DNA from: an uncultured Bacteroidia bacterium
GTDB lineage: Bacteria; Bacteroidota; Bacteroidia; Bacteroidales; Prolixibacteraceae
Direction of reading: 5' to 3'
Assembly: GCA_903927965.1 (NCBI GenBank)
Contig: CAIYPA010000031.1
Span: forward strand, 1-53,255
Length of the DNA stretch: 53,255 nt
The notes below the pieces were generated by a model, which ran no database searches, had not been told where the DNA came from, and saw only the letters and a program-made list of their open reading frames with translations. Below, piece by piece: positions 16,175 to 25,876 of the stretch. The position numbers and the translations under genes were made by a program. Each line of letters starts with the position of its first letter. The first letter of the stretch is position 1.

Positions 16175-19100
16175 ATGCTTAGACTATTCCAATACACCAA
16201 AACAATACTGCTTATAGTCATTTTTAGCATTGTAACAATCACAATTTCTAGCACCTCCTTCTTCCTTTTATTTAAAAACGCACAGAATGGGGTTTACGAA
16301 AGACTTACAGATATCGTAAACCGAGAAAAATCGTCAATCTCAATTTTGGTCTCAAGGTATCATGCAAGTGAATACGAAATCATTGAATATTTGGGACTTG
16401 TCCGAAAAAGCAATTCAGCGATAGGACAACAAGGGGAGGTTTTTTTTGTGCGTCAAAAAAACGACAGTATCGAATTTATTGCTACAACACCGGGAACAAA
16501 CCCATCAGATAAAATCTCCCAAAAGGAAGCCAATTCTTCACCTTTATCTTCCTTATTTTTCAAAAAGAGTGGGACAATAGAATGTAATGATTTTAAAAAT
16601 CGCAAAGTCTATGCAGCATTTGCTAATGTTGAAAGTTTAAAGTTGGCTATTGTTGCTGAGATTCCAACAGATGAAATCAGCAGGTCTTTCAAGACAAATC
16701 TTCTTTTCGTTTTGATTTTGACAATGCTGATTATTACTTTCTGTGCGTATATTTTTATCTTCCCGCTCTTTGATAAAATTTATAGGAACGAGTACGAATT
16801 AAATTTGAGCAATAAAAATCTTATTGATGCCATTGATGATTTAAATCACTCCAAGAATGAAGCAGAAGCCAATGAAAAGAAATTTTCCGCGATTATGGGA
16901 CAATCTCAGGATGGTATTGCATTATTGGACTTGAATGGCAATTATGTCTATGTTAATAAGGCATGCAGTAAAATGACAGGATATTCAGAGGATGAATTGC
17001 TCGATATGAATGTTCTCAATTTCACTCCAAAGGATCAATTGGCTGCATTTGTACAGGACATGGCAATTGATGATGGGCAATTGATTCAAGTCCGTATTAG
17101 GCGTAAGGATGGGTCGGAATTTCCTGCCGAAATCATCAGGAGTGTGATTAAAATCAACGATAAGAACATGATACTTAGTATTGTAAGGGACGTCAGAGAA
17201 CGAGTAAAATCCGAAGAGATATTGAATGCCCAAACCAGGCATTTATCTGTCCTGGCAGAAGCTACTCACGTCTTTGCATCAGCTGGTACTGATTATGAGT
17301 TGGTTCTGTCAAGGGTTTCTGAAATAGTTGCCCGACAAATGGAGTCTGGAATTATCATCCATCTTCTTTCTGAGGACAGGAAATGGCTCGAATTCGCAAT
17401 AGCATTTGATCCAGATTCTGAAAATCGAAGGGTTCTTGCTGAGATTTTTGGGATTGGCAGGATCCATATTGAAAGTGCAGATCCATCGGCATTTGTCGTT
17501 CGTACTGGTAAGTCCCAACTTTCAGTGTATCTTGACATGGAAAAGATGCGTAGCCATCTTACTTTGGACGTATGGCCTGCCATAATGCAACTGAATCCAA
17601 TCAGTTCTGTCAATGTACCTTTGTTAATCAATGATCAGGCAATTGGTATTATGTATTTAATCAGGCACATGCCTAATAATCGACTTTTTAATGAAGAAGA
17701 TGTGGTAATGGCTGAAGACCTGGCCGATCGGGCAGCTATGGCGATTTTTAATGCAAAGTTATTTGATAAAGTCCAGAATGAGTTAAACGACAGGATTAAG
17801 GCGGAGAATGCCCTACTGGAGAGCAGGAAACACATTGGTAATATTATCAATTCGGCGATTGACGCGATTGTTTCTACTGACCAAAACCATAACATTGTCA
17901 TTTTTAACGAGGCAGCCGAAAAAATGTTTAAATGCAAAATTTCAGATGCACTTGGACTACCACTAAACAATTTTATACCAGATCGTTATCATGCCAAACA
18001 TTATGGGCATGTCGCCAATTTGATTAAGGAGCCAGATTCTCCACTATACCGAAAGAAAACACATTCGATGATTGGTCGAAGGATGGATGGGGAGGAGTTT
18101 CCAGCAGAGGCCTCAGTTTCAATTGTACATACAGAAAAGGGCGAAACTTACACTGCAATATTACGGGACGTGACCGATAGAAATAAAGTTGAAGAAGATT
18201 TACAACGGGTTACTTCAAATTTGCAGGCAATTATGGATGCTACCCTTGAAACAATTATCATGGTTAATCAGGATTTTGTTATCGTGGCAACCAATAAGAC
18301 TTTTCTTGACCGGTTATTTTTACCTCTAAATAAAGTACTTGGATTTCCGTATTTTAGTTTTGTTCCTGACCATTTGATAAAAGGACGCAAAGATAAACTT
18401 ATAAAGGTTTTTTCGACAGGGCAACAAGCAATTTCGGAGGATGTACGAAACAATCTGATCCTGGAACACAATTACTATCCTGTTTTTGAAAAAGGAGAGG
18501 TAAAGTTCGTCGTAATGTATATAAGGAATGTGACGGACCAAAAAATGGCAGCTGAGGAGATCAGGCTTCTGAATGAAACCCTGGAGAAAAAAGTAGCTGA
18601 ACGTACCATTGAGCTTGCAGATGCCAACAAAAAGCTTCTTGATGAAGCAGAGATTCGTAAGGCCGTAGAAATCAACCTAAAACAAAGTGAATCTTCGTTT
18701 AAGGAGGCGCAAAAAATTGCCAAAATGGGAAGTTGGGAATACAATGCCAGTACCGATAAAAGCTGGTGGTCCGAAAATAACTACCCTGTTTTCGGATTTC
18801 CTGTGTTCGGTGTAGAACCATCTTATCAATCGATGAGGTCCAGGATTCATCCTGATGATCTTGAAAAGGCTGACGAGGCATTCAGCGAAACCAAACAATG
18901 GAAAAATCCACTTGAAATCGAATTGAAATTCCAAATGCCTGATGGAGAGATTAAATGGGTACTAAACAAAACGGTTCCTGTATTTGAAAACGGACAGTTT
19001 GTTAAATTAAAAGGTGTTCATATCGATATTACCGAACAAAAAAAACATAGAGAGGAGCTTTCAAATGCTAAAAAACTTGCCGAAGATGCAAACAAATCCA

Positions 19101-20536
19101 AAAGTGAGTTTCTGGCAAATATGAGCCACGAAATCCGTACTCCGCTCAACGCAATCGTAGGTTTTTCAAGTATTTTAAAAGAAAAACTTACTGGACAATC
19201 TGATTATTCCGAATACCTTGAAAATATCATTCAAAGCAGCAAGGTTTTACTGCATTTGATCAATGATATTCTCGATCTGTCGAAAGTAGAAGCTGGAAGA
19301 ATGGTGATGGATTATCAACCCGTAAAAATCAGTAACCTGATCAAAGAAATTAAAGCAGTCTTTCAAATGAAGGCTGCGGAAAAAGGATTGCCGATTAATA
19401 TCTTGATTGATAGTGCGATTCCAGATAATTTGATCACTGATGAGAAATATCTCAGGCAAATATTATTCAACTTGATTGGTAATGCTGTGAAATTTACACA
19501 CAACGGAAGCATTGATATCATTGTTGGGTATCATAACTCACATGAAAATGAAAGCAAGGTAGATTTGGATTTTTTAATTAAGGACACTGGAATTGGCATT
19601 CCTCAGGATCAGCTTGACTCGATTTTTGAACCCTTTGTTCAGGCAACTCAGAAAGATAGGAATTTATATGGAGGAACCGGTCTTGGATTAAGTATTACAC
19701 GAAGATTGGTTGAACTGTTAGGAGGTCGTATAACTGTTGTTAGTGAAAAAAATAAAGGTTCGGTATTTAATGTGAAACTATTTAATATTGAGATTGGCTC
19801 ATTGCAGGAAAATCAATACGTTAACCAGGTGAGTGGAAATTTACTACAACGGGTCAGATTTAATAATTCTGTCATTTTAATGGCAGAGGATGTTCCTTCA
19901 AACAGACAGATTATCAGGGAATATCTTGAACCACTAAATATTACTGTAGTTGACACAATAAATGGTGAGGATTGCATAGAAGTTGCTCGCAAAATATGTC
20001 CTGACCTCATCCTGATGGACATGCAAATGCCTGTTATGGATGGTTACACTGCAATACAAATTATAAAATCAGACGATTCATTGAAAGATATTCCGGTAAT
20101 AGCTCTGACAGCATCAGGTATGAACCAACATAAAAAACAGTTTGAAAATGTTGCAGATGATTTCCTGATAAAACCAATATTTAAAAATGATCTTCTGGAA
20201 AAGTTAATTAAATACTTACCATTCGAATCGATCAATGATAATGGTTTTTCAAATGATGTTGCCGGTTCAACAAACGAATGGGATCAACATTCTCTTCCTG
20301 AAGAAATCAAGAAACTCTTTGTAAATAAGTTTCTTCCAGAAATTATAAATTTGCAGGAGACATTAAATGTTGACGAAATCATTAGCTTTGTGCATCAAAT
20401 TGAGGAATTTAATAAACTTCATAAAAATGAAGATCTTAAATGGTATTGCAGTCAATTGGATGATTACATCCAGTCCTTTAACTTTGATAAAATTTTATCG
20501 ACATTAAAACAGTTTTTGGTTTATATGAACAGTTAG
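16175..20536 (+). CDS. Large hybrid sensor histidine kinase (multi-PAS, GAF, receiver)
   Basis: From the ATG at 16175 this is a 1453-residue membrane kinase. An open frame extends 23 codons further to a TTG at 16106, but there is no ATG there and ATG 16175 directly precedes the first membrane helix, so I prefer it. In order: TM helix (~10-33), extracytoplasmic sensor (~34-180), TM helix (~180-205), PAS (~232-340), GAF (~355-528), PAS (~549-665), PAS (~678-788), coiled coil (~795-835), PAS (~844-955), HisKA with H985 in NMSHEIRTPLN, HATPase with N and G boxes (~1075-1205), receiver with D1282 in LMDMQMPVMDGY, and an 80-residue helical tail. The tail resembles a degenerate HPt domain without the phospho-histidine motif. 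It is followed after 3 bases by a second kinase gene, so the two are co-expressed. Confidence 0.9.
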   Translation: MLRLFQYTKTILLIVIFSIVTITISSTSFFLLFKNAQNGVYERLTDIVNREKSSISILVSRYHASEYEIIEYLGLVRKSNSAIGQQGEVFFVRQKNDSIEFIATTPGTNPSDKISQKEANSSPLSSLFFKKSGTIECNDFKNRKVYAAFANVESLKLAIVAEIPTDEISRSFKTNLLFVLILTMLIITFCAYIFIFPLFDKIYRNEYELNLSNKNLIDAIDDLNHSKNEAEANEKKFSAIMGQSQDGIALLDLNGNYVYVNKACSKMTGYSEDELLDMNVLNFTPKDQLAAFVQDMAIDDGQLIQVRIRRKDGSEFPAEIIRSVIKINDKNMILSIVRDVRERVKSEEILNAQTRHLSVLAEATHVFASAGTDYELVLSRVSEIVARQMESGIIIHLLSEDRKWLEFAIAFDPDSENRRVLAEIFGIGRIHIESADPSAFVVRTGKSQLSVYLDMEKMRSHLTLDVWPAIMQLNPISSVNVPLLINDQAIGIMYLIRHMPNNRLFNEEDVVMAEDLADRAAMAIFNAKLFDKVQNELNDRIKAENALLESRKHIGNIINSAIDAIVSTDQNHNIVIFNEAAEKMFKCKISDALGLPLNNFIPDRYHAKHYGHVANLIKEPDSPLYRKKTHSMIGRRMDGEEFPAEASVSIVHTEKGETYTAILRDVTDRNKVEEDLQRVTSNLQAIMDATLETIIMVNQDFVIVATNKTFLDRLFLPLNKVLGFPYFSFVPDHLIKGRKDKLIKVFSTGQQAISEDVRNNLILEHNYYPVFEKGEVKFVVMYIRNVTDQKMAAEEIRLLNETLEKKVAERTIELADANKKLLDEAEIRKAVEINLKQSESSFKEAQKIAKMGSWEYNASTDKSWWSENNYPVFGFPVFGVEPSYQSMRSRIHPDDLEKADEAFSETKQWKNPLEIELKFQMPDGEIKWVLNKTVPVFENGQFVKLKGVHIDITEQKKHREELSNAKKLAEDANKSKSEFLANMSHEIRTPLNAIVGFSSILKEKLTGQSDYSEYLENIIQSSKVLLHLINDILDLSKVEAGRMVMDYQPVKISNLIKEIKAVFQMKAAEKGLPINILIDSAIPDNLITDEKYLRQILFNLIGNAVKFTHNGSIDIIVGYHNSHENESKVDLDFLIKDTGIGIPQDQLDSIFEPFVQATQKDRNLYGGTGLGLSITRRLVELLGGRITVVSEKNKGSVFNVKLFNIEIGSLQENQYVNQVSGNLLQRVRFNNSVILMAEDVPSNRQIIREYLEPLNITVVDTINGEDCIEVARKICPDLILMDMQMPVMDGYTAIQIIKSDDSLKDIPVIALTASGMNQHKKQFENVADDFLIKPIFKNDLLEKLIKYLPFESINDNGFSNDVAGSTNEWDQHSLPEEIKKLFVNKFLPEIINLQETLNVDEIISFVHQIEEFNKLHKNEDLKWYCSQLDDYIQSFNFDKILSTLKQFLVYMNS

Positions 20537-20539
20537 GCG

Positions 20540-21643
20540 ATGGAAACAATGCAAAAACCTTTAATATTGATCGTTGATGATACACCACAGAATATTCAGG
20601 TGATTAGTAATGTATTGTATGGCAAGGGTTACAGCATCAATATTTCACCTTCAGGAGCCCATGCTTTGCGTTCGGTTGCCAAACAATTACCCGATTTGAT
20701 TCTGCTTGACATCCAAATGCCGGAAATGGATGGATTTGAAGTTTGTAAGTCTTTAAAATCCAATATACTGACCAAGGATATTCCGGTTATATTCCTTTCG
20801 GCTGTCACAGACATCGAAAAAGTGGTGACTGGTTTTGAAATTGGAGCCGTTGATTACATAACGAAACCTTTTCGTATGAATGAACTTTTGTCCAGGGTAG
20901 CCACCCATGTTGAACTAAAACGTTCACGTGAAAAGTTAATCGAATTGAATGCGACCAAAGACAAGTTTTTTAACATTATTGCGCATGATTTGAGAAACCC
21001 TTTCAGCAGTATTATGGGATCTTCTGAGATGCTGGTCAATTACGATGACAAATTATCACCAGAGAAAAAATTGAATTATGCCAAAAGGATATTTTCATCA
21101 GCAACCAATGCGTATAAATTACTGGAGAATCTTTTGGTTTGGGCAAGATCCCAAACCGGGAAAATTGAGTTCATACCAGTGAAAAGCAATTCTGTTGACT
21201 TCATCAGTGAGATTATCAGTTTATCGGAAGTGAGCTGCCATTCTAAAAATATCAGTTTAAGTTATACAGGAATCAAATATCTTGAAATTTGGGCTGATGT
21301 AAATATGTTTAAAACAATTTTGCGGAATTTGGTAGGCAATGCGATTAAATACACGCCTAAAAATGGATGGATAGAAATCAGGTCTGAAATTGTCTCAAAC
21401 GAAATTCAATTTGAAGTGGTTGATTCAGGTATTGGACTGGATCCCGTTCAAATTAAGAAATTGTTTCTGATTAATGAGGTTTCCTCAACACCGGGCACTG
21501 AAAATGAGACGGGAACCGGTTTGGGTCTAATGCTTTGTAAAGAGTTTGTCGAAAAACACAAAGGAAAAATCTGGGTGGAAAGCGAATTGGGAAACGGGAG
21601 CCGGTTTATTTTTACAATCCCTATATCCAATCAGGAAATATAG
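20540..21643 (+). CDS. Receiver-histidine kinase (REC-HisKA-HATPase)
   Basis: This 367-residue soluble protein starts with a receiver domain (residues 6-125; phospho-acceptor D57 in LILLDIQMPEMDGF; conserved K109 in DYITKPF). A HisKA domain follows with H149 in FFNIIAHDLRNPFSS, then a HATPase domain (NLVGNAIKYTPKNGW, VDSGIGLD, GTGLGLMLCKEF). It has no membrane segment and no DNA-binding domain. It starts 3 bases after the stop of the large hybrid kinase, so the pair probably forms a phosphorelay in which the receiver of this protein takes phosphate from the larger kinase. The final output regulator is not in the window. Confidence 0.9.
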   Translation: METMQKPLILIVDDTPQNIQVISNVLYGKGYSINISPSGAHALRSVAKQLPDLILLDIQMPEMDGFEVCKSLKSNILTKDIPVIFLSAVTDIEKVVTGFEIGAVDYITKPFRMNELLSRVATHVELKRSREKLIELNATKDKFFNIIAHDLRNPFSSIMGSSEMLVNYDDKLSPEKKLNYAKRIFSSATNAYKLLENLLVWARSQTGKIEFIPVKSNSVDFISEIISLSEVSCHSKNISLSYTGIKYLEIWADVNMFKTILRNLVGNAIKYTPKNGWIEIRSEIVSNEIQFEVVDSGIGLDPVQIKKLFLINEVSSTPGTENETGTGLGLMLCKEFVEKHKGKIWVESELGNGSRFIFTIPISNQEI

Positions 21644-21670
21644 ATACGATTCAACTTTTATGTTACCGTA

Positions 21671-21704
21671 TTTAACAGCCAACACTCAATGTTGGACTGT
21701 TAAA
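21671..21704. repeat. Long hairpin between convergent kinase and fucosidase genes
   Basis: Arms of 14 bases (21671-21684 and 21690-21704, the latter with one bulged A) enclose a 5-base loop, lying between two convergent genes. Neither strand has a T run after the stem, so it is not a textbook terminator, though it may still end transcripts or protect 3' ends. Confidence 0.45.
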
Positions 21705-21766
21705 CACAATACAAAGGTAGTCGGGTTTAATTGTCTAATTCAATTGATATCAATTTGTCCGGTTTA

Positions 21767-23281
21767 TTATTTGCCTTTTAGTTCTATCTTAAATGTAACG
21801 ACCTGCCATTCAGGTAATTTTAAAGGTTTGGTAATAATCAAGGCATCTGCCTGCTGTTTCCAGGTTAGTTTTTCATTACTTCCTAATATTTTTACCGAAA
21901 CAACTTTTTGAGAGGAGATCTTTGAATCCTTTCCCAATGCATTGATCCGGATATCTGAAGTTGGTTGTCCCATGCAAAATGCATAGAGGCTATTCCCTTT
22001 GGTCGTAAAACGGATATCGGTCGATTCATAGGGACGAACATCTTTTAAACCACCAAACCGGCCTTTTTCCTGTTTCTTCTGGGTTGAAGGTCCTTCACCA
22101 TAAATTTTCCATGGTCTTGTCCCATAAATCCCTTCACCATTAACAGGAGTCCATTTTGCGATCACATCCAAAATACCCATTACATCGGGTTCGAGATCCC
22201 CTTCGGGGGTTTGGACCACATTCAGTAATAAATTTCCGTTTTTGCTCACGATATCAACCAACATTTGAATCACTTCGACACCCGTCATGTATTTCTGCCC
22301 TGTGCGGTAATACCAATCGCCAATGGATGTATCTGTTTGCCAGGGATATGGGCTGATCGAGTCATTAGCTCCACGCTCCAGGTCCTGTACCCATCTTCCT
22401 TCAGATTTTAACAATTTACATGTATAAACGGCTTCGAGCTTCCCTTTATTTTTTGCAATATCCTGATTGTAATAATAGGACAACATCGTTCTTCCGACTT
22501 CCCCAAATGGCAATTCACTATCTGAATAAATCAGATCAGGATGGTACATATCAATCAACTCAGTGATACTGGCCAACCAGTTTTTTTGGTTTTCCGGGTC
22601 TTTGGTCAACCAGGCTTTGTCATCAGGTGCAGTTTTTGGATGATAGAGGTCAACGTATTCAGGATTGTTTCCATCATAAGGGACTCCTGCCAAAGGCCCG
22701 GTTTTATCAGAGCCACGACTTGTCTGAAACCAAGTATAACTGGCGCCCAAATGTTCGGAAACGCCGAAACGCAAACCCTCTTTGGTTGCTGCTTTTTGCC
22801 ATAATCCCAGGACATCCTTTTTAGGTCCCATATTGGCGGCATTCCATTTGTGTATTTTTGAATTCCAGAGGAAAAAATCGTCATGATGTGTTCCCATGCT
22901 TACGAAATATTTTGCCCCTACTTTTTTATAAAGTGCCATCAGTTGCTCGGGATTCCAACGTTCAGCTTGCCATAATGGAATAATGTCCTTGTAACCAAAT
23001 TTGGATGGATGGCCATAGTGTTCAACATGGTATTTGTAATCGGCACCACCTTCCTCGTACATCTTCTTGGCGTACCAGTCACCCTGACGGGGAACCGCTT
23101 GTGGCCCCCAGTGTGCCCAGATCCCGAATTTGGCGTCGCGGAACCAGTTGGGGTATTTGTACTGTTTAAACGATTCAAGGGTTGGCTCAAATTTCTGGGC
23201 AAAGATTTGACTTGCCGGTAAGATGCCCAATAAAAGCATCAAAGTAATAAGCCTGTTTGTTTTTCTGAATAACTGTTTCAT
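21767..23281 (-). CDS. GH29 alpha-L-fucosidase, exported (first paralogue)
   Basis: This 504-residue protein has a signal peptide with likely cleavage after SQIFA (about residue 28). Family GH29 motifs follow: KFGIWAHWGPQAVP (51-64), VSMGTHHDDFFLWNS with the paired histidines H132/H133, and HPDLIYSDSELPFG, where D254 stands at the position of the catalytic nucleophile. GH29 enzymes are retaining alpha-L-fucosidases. The YSDSE sequence is unlike the FDGG-type nucleophile region of many characterised members, so this belongs to a less studied branch and its linkage preference is open. It is the last gene of the fucose operon and starts 55 bases after the other GH29 gene. Confidence 0.87.
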   Translation of the reverse strand: MKQLFRKTNRLITLMLLLGILPASQIFAQKFEPTLESFKQYKYPNWFRDAKFGIWAHWGPQAVPRQGDWYAKKMYEEGGADYKYHVEHYGHPSKFGYKDIIPLWQAERWNPEQLMALYKKVGAKYFVSMGTHHDDFFLWNSKIHKWNAANMGPKKDVLGLWQKAATKEGLRFGVSEHLGASYTWFQTSRGSDKTGPLAGVPYDGNNPEYVDLYHPKTAPDDKAWLTKDPENQKNWLASITELIDMYHPDLIYSDSELPFGEVGRTMLSYYYNQDIAKNKGKLEAVYTCKLLKSEGRWVQDLERGANDSISPYPWQTDTSIGDWYYRTGQKYMTGVEVIQMLVDIVSKNGNLLLNVVQTPEGDLEPDVMGILDVIAKWTPVNGEGIYGTRPWKIYGEGPSTQKKQEKGRFGGLKDVRPYESTDIRFTTKGNSLYAFCMGQPTSDIRINALGKDSKISSQKVVSVKILGSNEKLTWKQQADALIITKPLKLPEWQVVTFKIELKGK

Positions 23282-23336
23282 TTGTAAGTCATTAATTATT
23301 GGTTATTTTGAAAATTATTTAGTTGTTGTCATTTAG

Positions 23337-24746
23337 TTATTTGGTCAATTCGATATTCGCTTCCGGCTTTTTAGTTTGGACTATTTGTTCAAGTGGCCTG
23401 TCAAATTCAAGTTTGGCAACAAGCACAGTATTCGACATTTCATTTGCCGGAAGGTTCCGAATCCGTAAATAGGGTTGTTGGGAGGCATGGTCGCTTGGGC
23501 ATAAATTCACTACACAATCGATTGGTTTTCCAGTATTTAATAGAGTAGCTTTTAAGGGAAGCACATTGATGGGTTTTAATTTGATCCCGTTTCCAGTTGT
23601 AGGCTTATTCAAATGGACATAAAGTGTTTGTTCCCGCTTTGTTGTCAAAACTCCGGGAATGATGATCAAATCGGAATCCGTTTGTACATTTTGATACGAT
23701 TCGTCAACCTGTTTTTTCCACTTCCCGATCCTTCGCAGAATTGATGCTGCTTCTGTAGGGATAACGCCTTCACTTGTTGGCCCAACATTCAGTAAATAAT
23801 TGGCATCGCGCGAAAGATAACGGTCGATACTGCTGATCAGGTGTTGGTCGGTATAATAATCCTCATCCTTTTTGTTTCCCCAGCTTTCCATTCCGACCGA
23901 TTGACAAGCTTCAACCGGTTTGTCAAATCCCTTGGCTTCAGTTGCAGGATTGTCGTAATCCCGTTCAGGAGTCCCAAAATCACCATCATCAAACCCCCGG
24001 TTATTGATGACTGCTTTGGGCTGCAACTTTCGAATCATAGCCATCACTGAAGCATCCTTATAAACGGGTACATTCATATCCCACCAGATTCCATGTATTT
24101 CGCCATAATTGGTACAAAGTTCCCTAACCTGTTCCTTCAAAAAAACCATATACTTATCCCAGTCGGGTGAATCTTGAGGTTGAGGAGGCAGTTCATGATG
24201 GCGTCCCTGATTTGGATAATTGGGGTGGTTCCAGTCCGCAATGGAGTAATACAGGCACAGAGGCACTTTGCGCTTGTGGCAGGCATCCGATAACATTCCA
24301 ATCACATCTTTTTTATATGGAGTGTTCATTGTATTAAATTTTGTCTGTTTTGTATCCCACAGGCAAAATCCGTCATGATGTTTGGTTGTAATCGTAATAT
24401 ATTTCATACCAGCTTCTTCCATAAGGTCGAGCCACTCTTCAGGATTGAATTTCTTTGGGTTCCACTGTTCGGCAAATTTTACATATTCTGCCCTTGGGAC
24501 CCTGCCTCGCCATTGATGTTGTTCGTGCCATCCGGGGATTGAATAAATTCCCCAATGGACAAACATCCCAAATCGTTTTTCAAAGAACCAATCGCGGCCA
24601 TCTCCGAAACGCGGAATTCCTGATGTTTTTGTTGTAAGATCATCAACAGTTTGTTTCTCATTATTCGAATAAGCATTTGCCCATTGTCCAAATAATGGTA
24701 CAGCAGCCAATGCAGCTGTCGATTTGATAAGATCCCTGCGTTTCAT
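23337..24746 (-). CDS. GH29 alpha-L-fucosidase with Tat-like signal (second paralogue)
   Basis: This 469-residue enzyme starts MKRRDLIKSTAALAAVPLFG, a twin-arginine type signal with a short hydrophobic stretch. GH29 motifs are RFGMFVHWGIYSIPGWHE (58-75), ITTKHHDGFCLWD with H123/H124, and GIWWDMN with D223 as likely nucleophile. The C-terminal 120 residues form the usual beta-sandwich domain (DSDLIIIPGVLTTKREQTLY onward). It differs clearly from the neighbouring GH29 protein, so the pair probably acts on different fucosyl linkages rather than being a recent duplication. It starts 31 bases after the zinc dehydrogenase gene within the fucose operon. Confidence 0.87.
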   Translation of the reverse strand: MKRRDLIKSTAALAAVPLFGQWANAYSNNEKQTVDDLTTKTSGIPRFGDGRDWFFEKRFGMFVHWGIYSIPGWHEQHQWRGRVPRAEYVKFAEQWNPKKFNPEEWLDLMEEAGMKYITITTKHHDGFCLWDTKQTKFNTMNTPYKKDVIGMLSDACHKRKVPLCLYYSIADWNHPNYPNQGRHHELPPQPQDSPDWDKYMVFLKEQVRELCTNYGEIHGIWWDMNVPVYKDASVMAMIRKLQPKAVINNRGFDDGDFGTPERDYDNPATEAKGFDKPVEACQSVGMESWGNKKDEDYYTDQHLISSIDRYLSRDANYLLNVGPTSEGVIPTEAASILRRIGKWKKQVDESYQNVQTDSDLIIIPGVLTTKREQTLYVHLNKPTTGNGIKLKPINVLPLKATLLNTGKPIDCVVNLCPSDHASQQPYLRIRNLPANEMSNTVLVAKLEFDRPLEQIVQTKKPEANIELTK

Positions 24747-24777
24747 TGTACTATTTTTTAGTGATCATTGATAAATT

Positions 24778-25797
24778 CTAAAATTGAACGAGAATTTTCA
24801 TGAATTGTGCAGGATTTTCGGCCCATTCCACAAAAGTTTGAGCGGCCTCTTCCGGTTGTATAATTTTGGAAATCATCTCATTAATAGGGAATGATTTCTT
24901 TTTTAAATAGTTGATTACTGCTTCAAAATCAGTTGGAGTCGCATTTCTTGCACCTAGAATATCAATTTCTTTGAGTACCCAAAGACGTGTTGCAAAATTG
25001 ACATCATTTTTGGCGTAACCAATACAGACAACACGTGCAGCAAAAGCTGCTTCCTCGATTGCAGATAAATAGGTAATTGGATTACCGGCTGCCTCAATGA
25101 TAACATCAGGACCATGACCATTGGTAATTTTTTGCAAAGCCTCATGTAGGTCAGTTGTTTTTGAATTGATGCAATGGTGTGCTCCTATTTTTCCTGCTAG
25201 TTCAAGTTTCTTTTCATCAATATCAACAGCAATCACCTTTGCCCCCCGTAAAGCTGCCCGGATGATAGCCCCAGAACCAATCATTCCACAACCGAATACC
25301 AACACCGTATCGATGTCCGTCACACGTCCCCTGTCAACTGCATGGAAACCGACTGTCAATGGTTCGACCATTACCAATTCCTTTGACGTTAGCTGATCAT
25401 CAATAATGAGCTTTTGCCAGGGAACTTTGATGTACTCCTGCATTGCACCTTCACGTTGGACTCCGAGCGTCTCATTGTATTTGCAGGCATTAAACCGACC
25501 TTTTTTGCATGCAGAACATTGTCCGCAATTGGTATAAGGGACAACTATGACCAACTGCCCAATGTTTAAATTCGATGGGATATCGTTGCTTAAACCTGCA
25601 ATGGTGGCCGATATTTCATGTCCAGGAACACATGGGTATTTGGTCAAGGTATTTTTACCGAGGTATGTATTAAGGTCAGAGCCACAAAAACCGATGTAAT
25701 TTATTTTGAGCAGTACTTCCCCAATTCCCAATTTTGGGATAGGGCAATCTACAATTTGGACCTTTCCAGGAGAAACTATTTGTATGGACTTCATCAA
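24778..25797 (-). CDS. Zinc-dependent alcohol dehydrogenase of the fucose operon
   Basis: This 339-residue medium-chain dehydrogenase shows the catalytic zinc site (C38 in GFCGSD, H60-E61 in VPGHE), the structural zinc cysteines C91, C94, C97 and C105 in the motif starting CGQCSACKKG, and an NAD-binding motif VFGCGMIGSGAI. It belongs to the sorbitol/threonine dehydrogenase group. Its position after the fuconolactonase-like gene suggests it acts on a sugar-acid intermediate such as L-fuconate or 2-keto-3-deoxy-L-fuconate, or on a product such as lactaldehyde. The enzyme class is sure; the substrate is inferred from context. Confidence 0.85.
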   Translation of the reverse strand: MMKSIQIVSPGKVQIVDCPIPKLGIGEVLLKINYIGFCGSDLNTYLGKNTLTKYPCVPGHEISATIAGLSNDIPSNLNIGQLVIVVPYTNCGQCSACKKGRFNACKYNETLGVQREGAMQEYIKVPWQKLIIDDQLTSKELVMVEPLTVGFHAVDRGRVTDIDTVLVFGCGMIGSGAIIRAALRGAKVIAVDIDEKKLELAGKIGAHHCINSKTTDLHEALQKITNGHGPDVIIEAAGNPITYLSAIEEAAFAARVVCIGYAKNDVNFATRLWVLKEIDILGARNATPTDFEAVINYLKKKSFPINEMISKIIQPEEAAQTFVEWAENPAQFMKILVQF

Positions 25798-25876
25798 TCT
25801 ATATTTTTATCAAAATCTAAACAATACATTAGGTACAATCCAGGCAAGGCACTGGTCACCGGATGCCAATGGTCAG

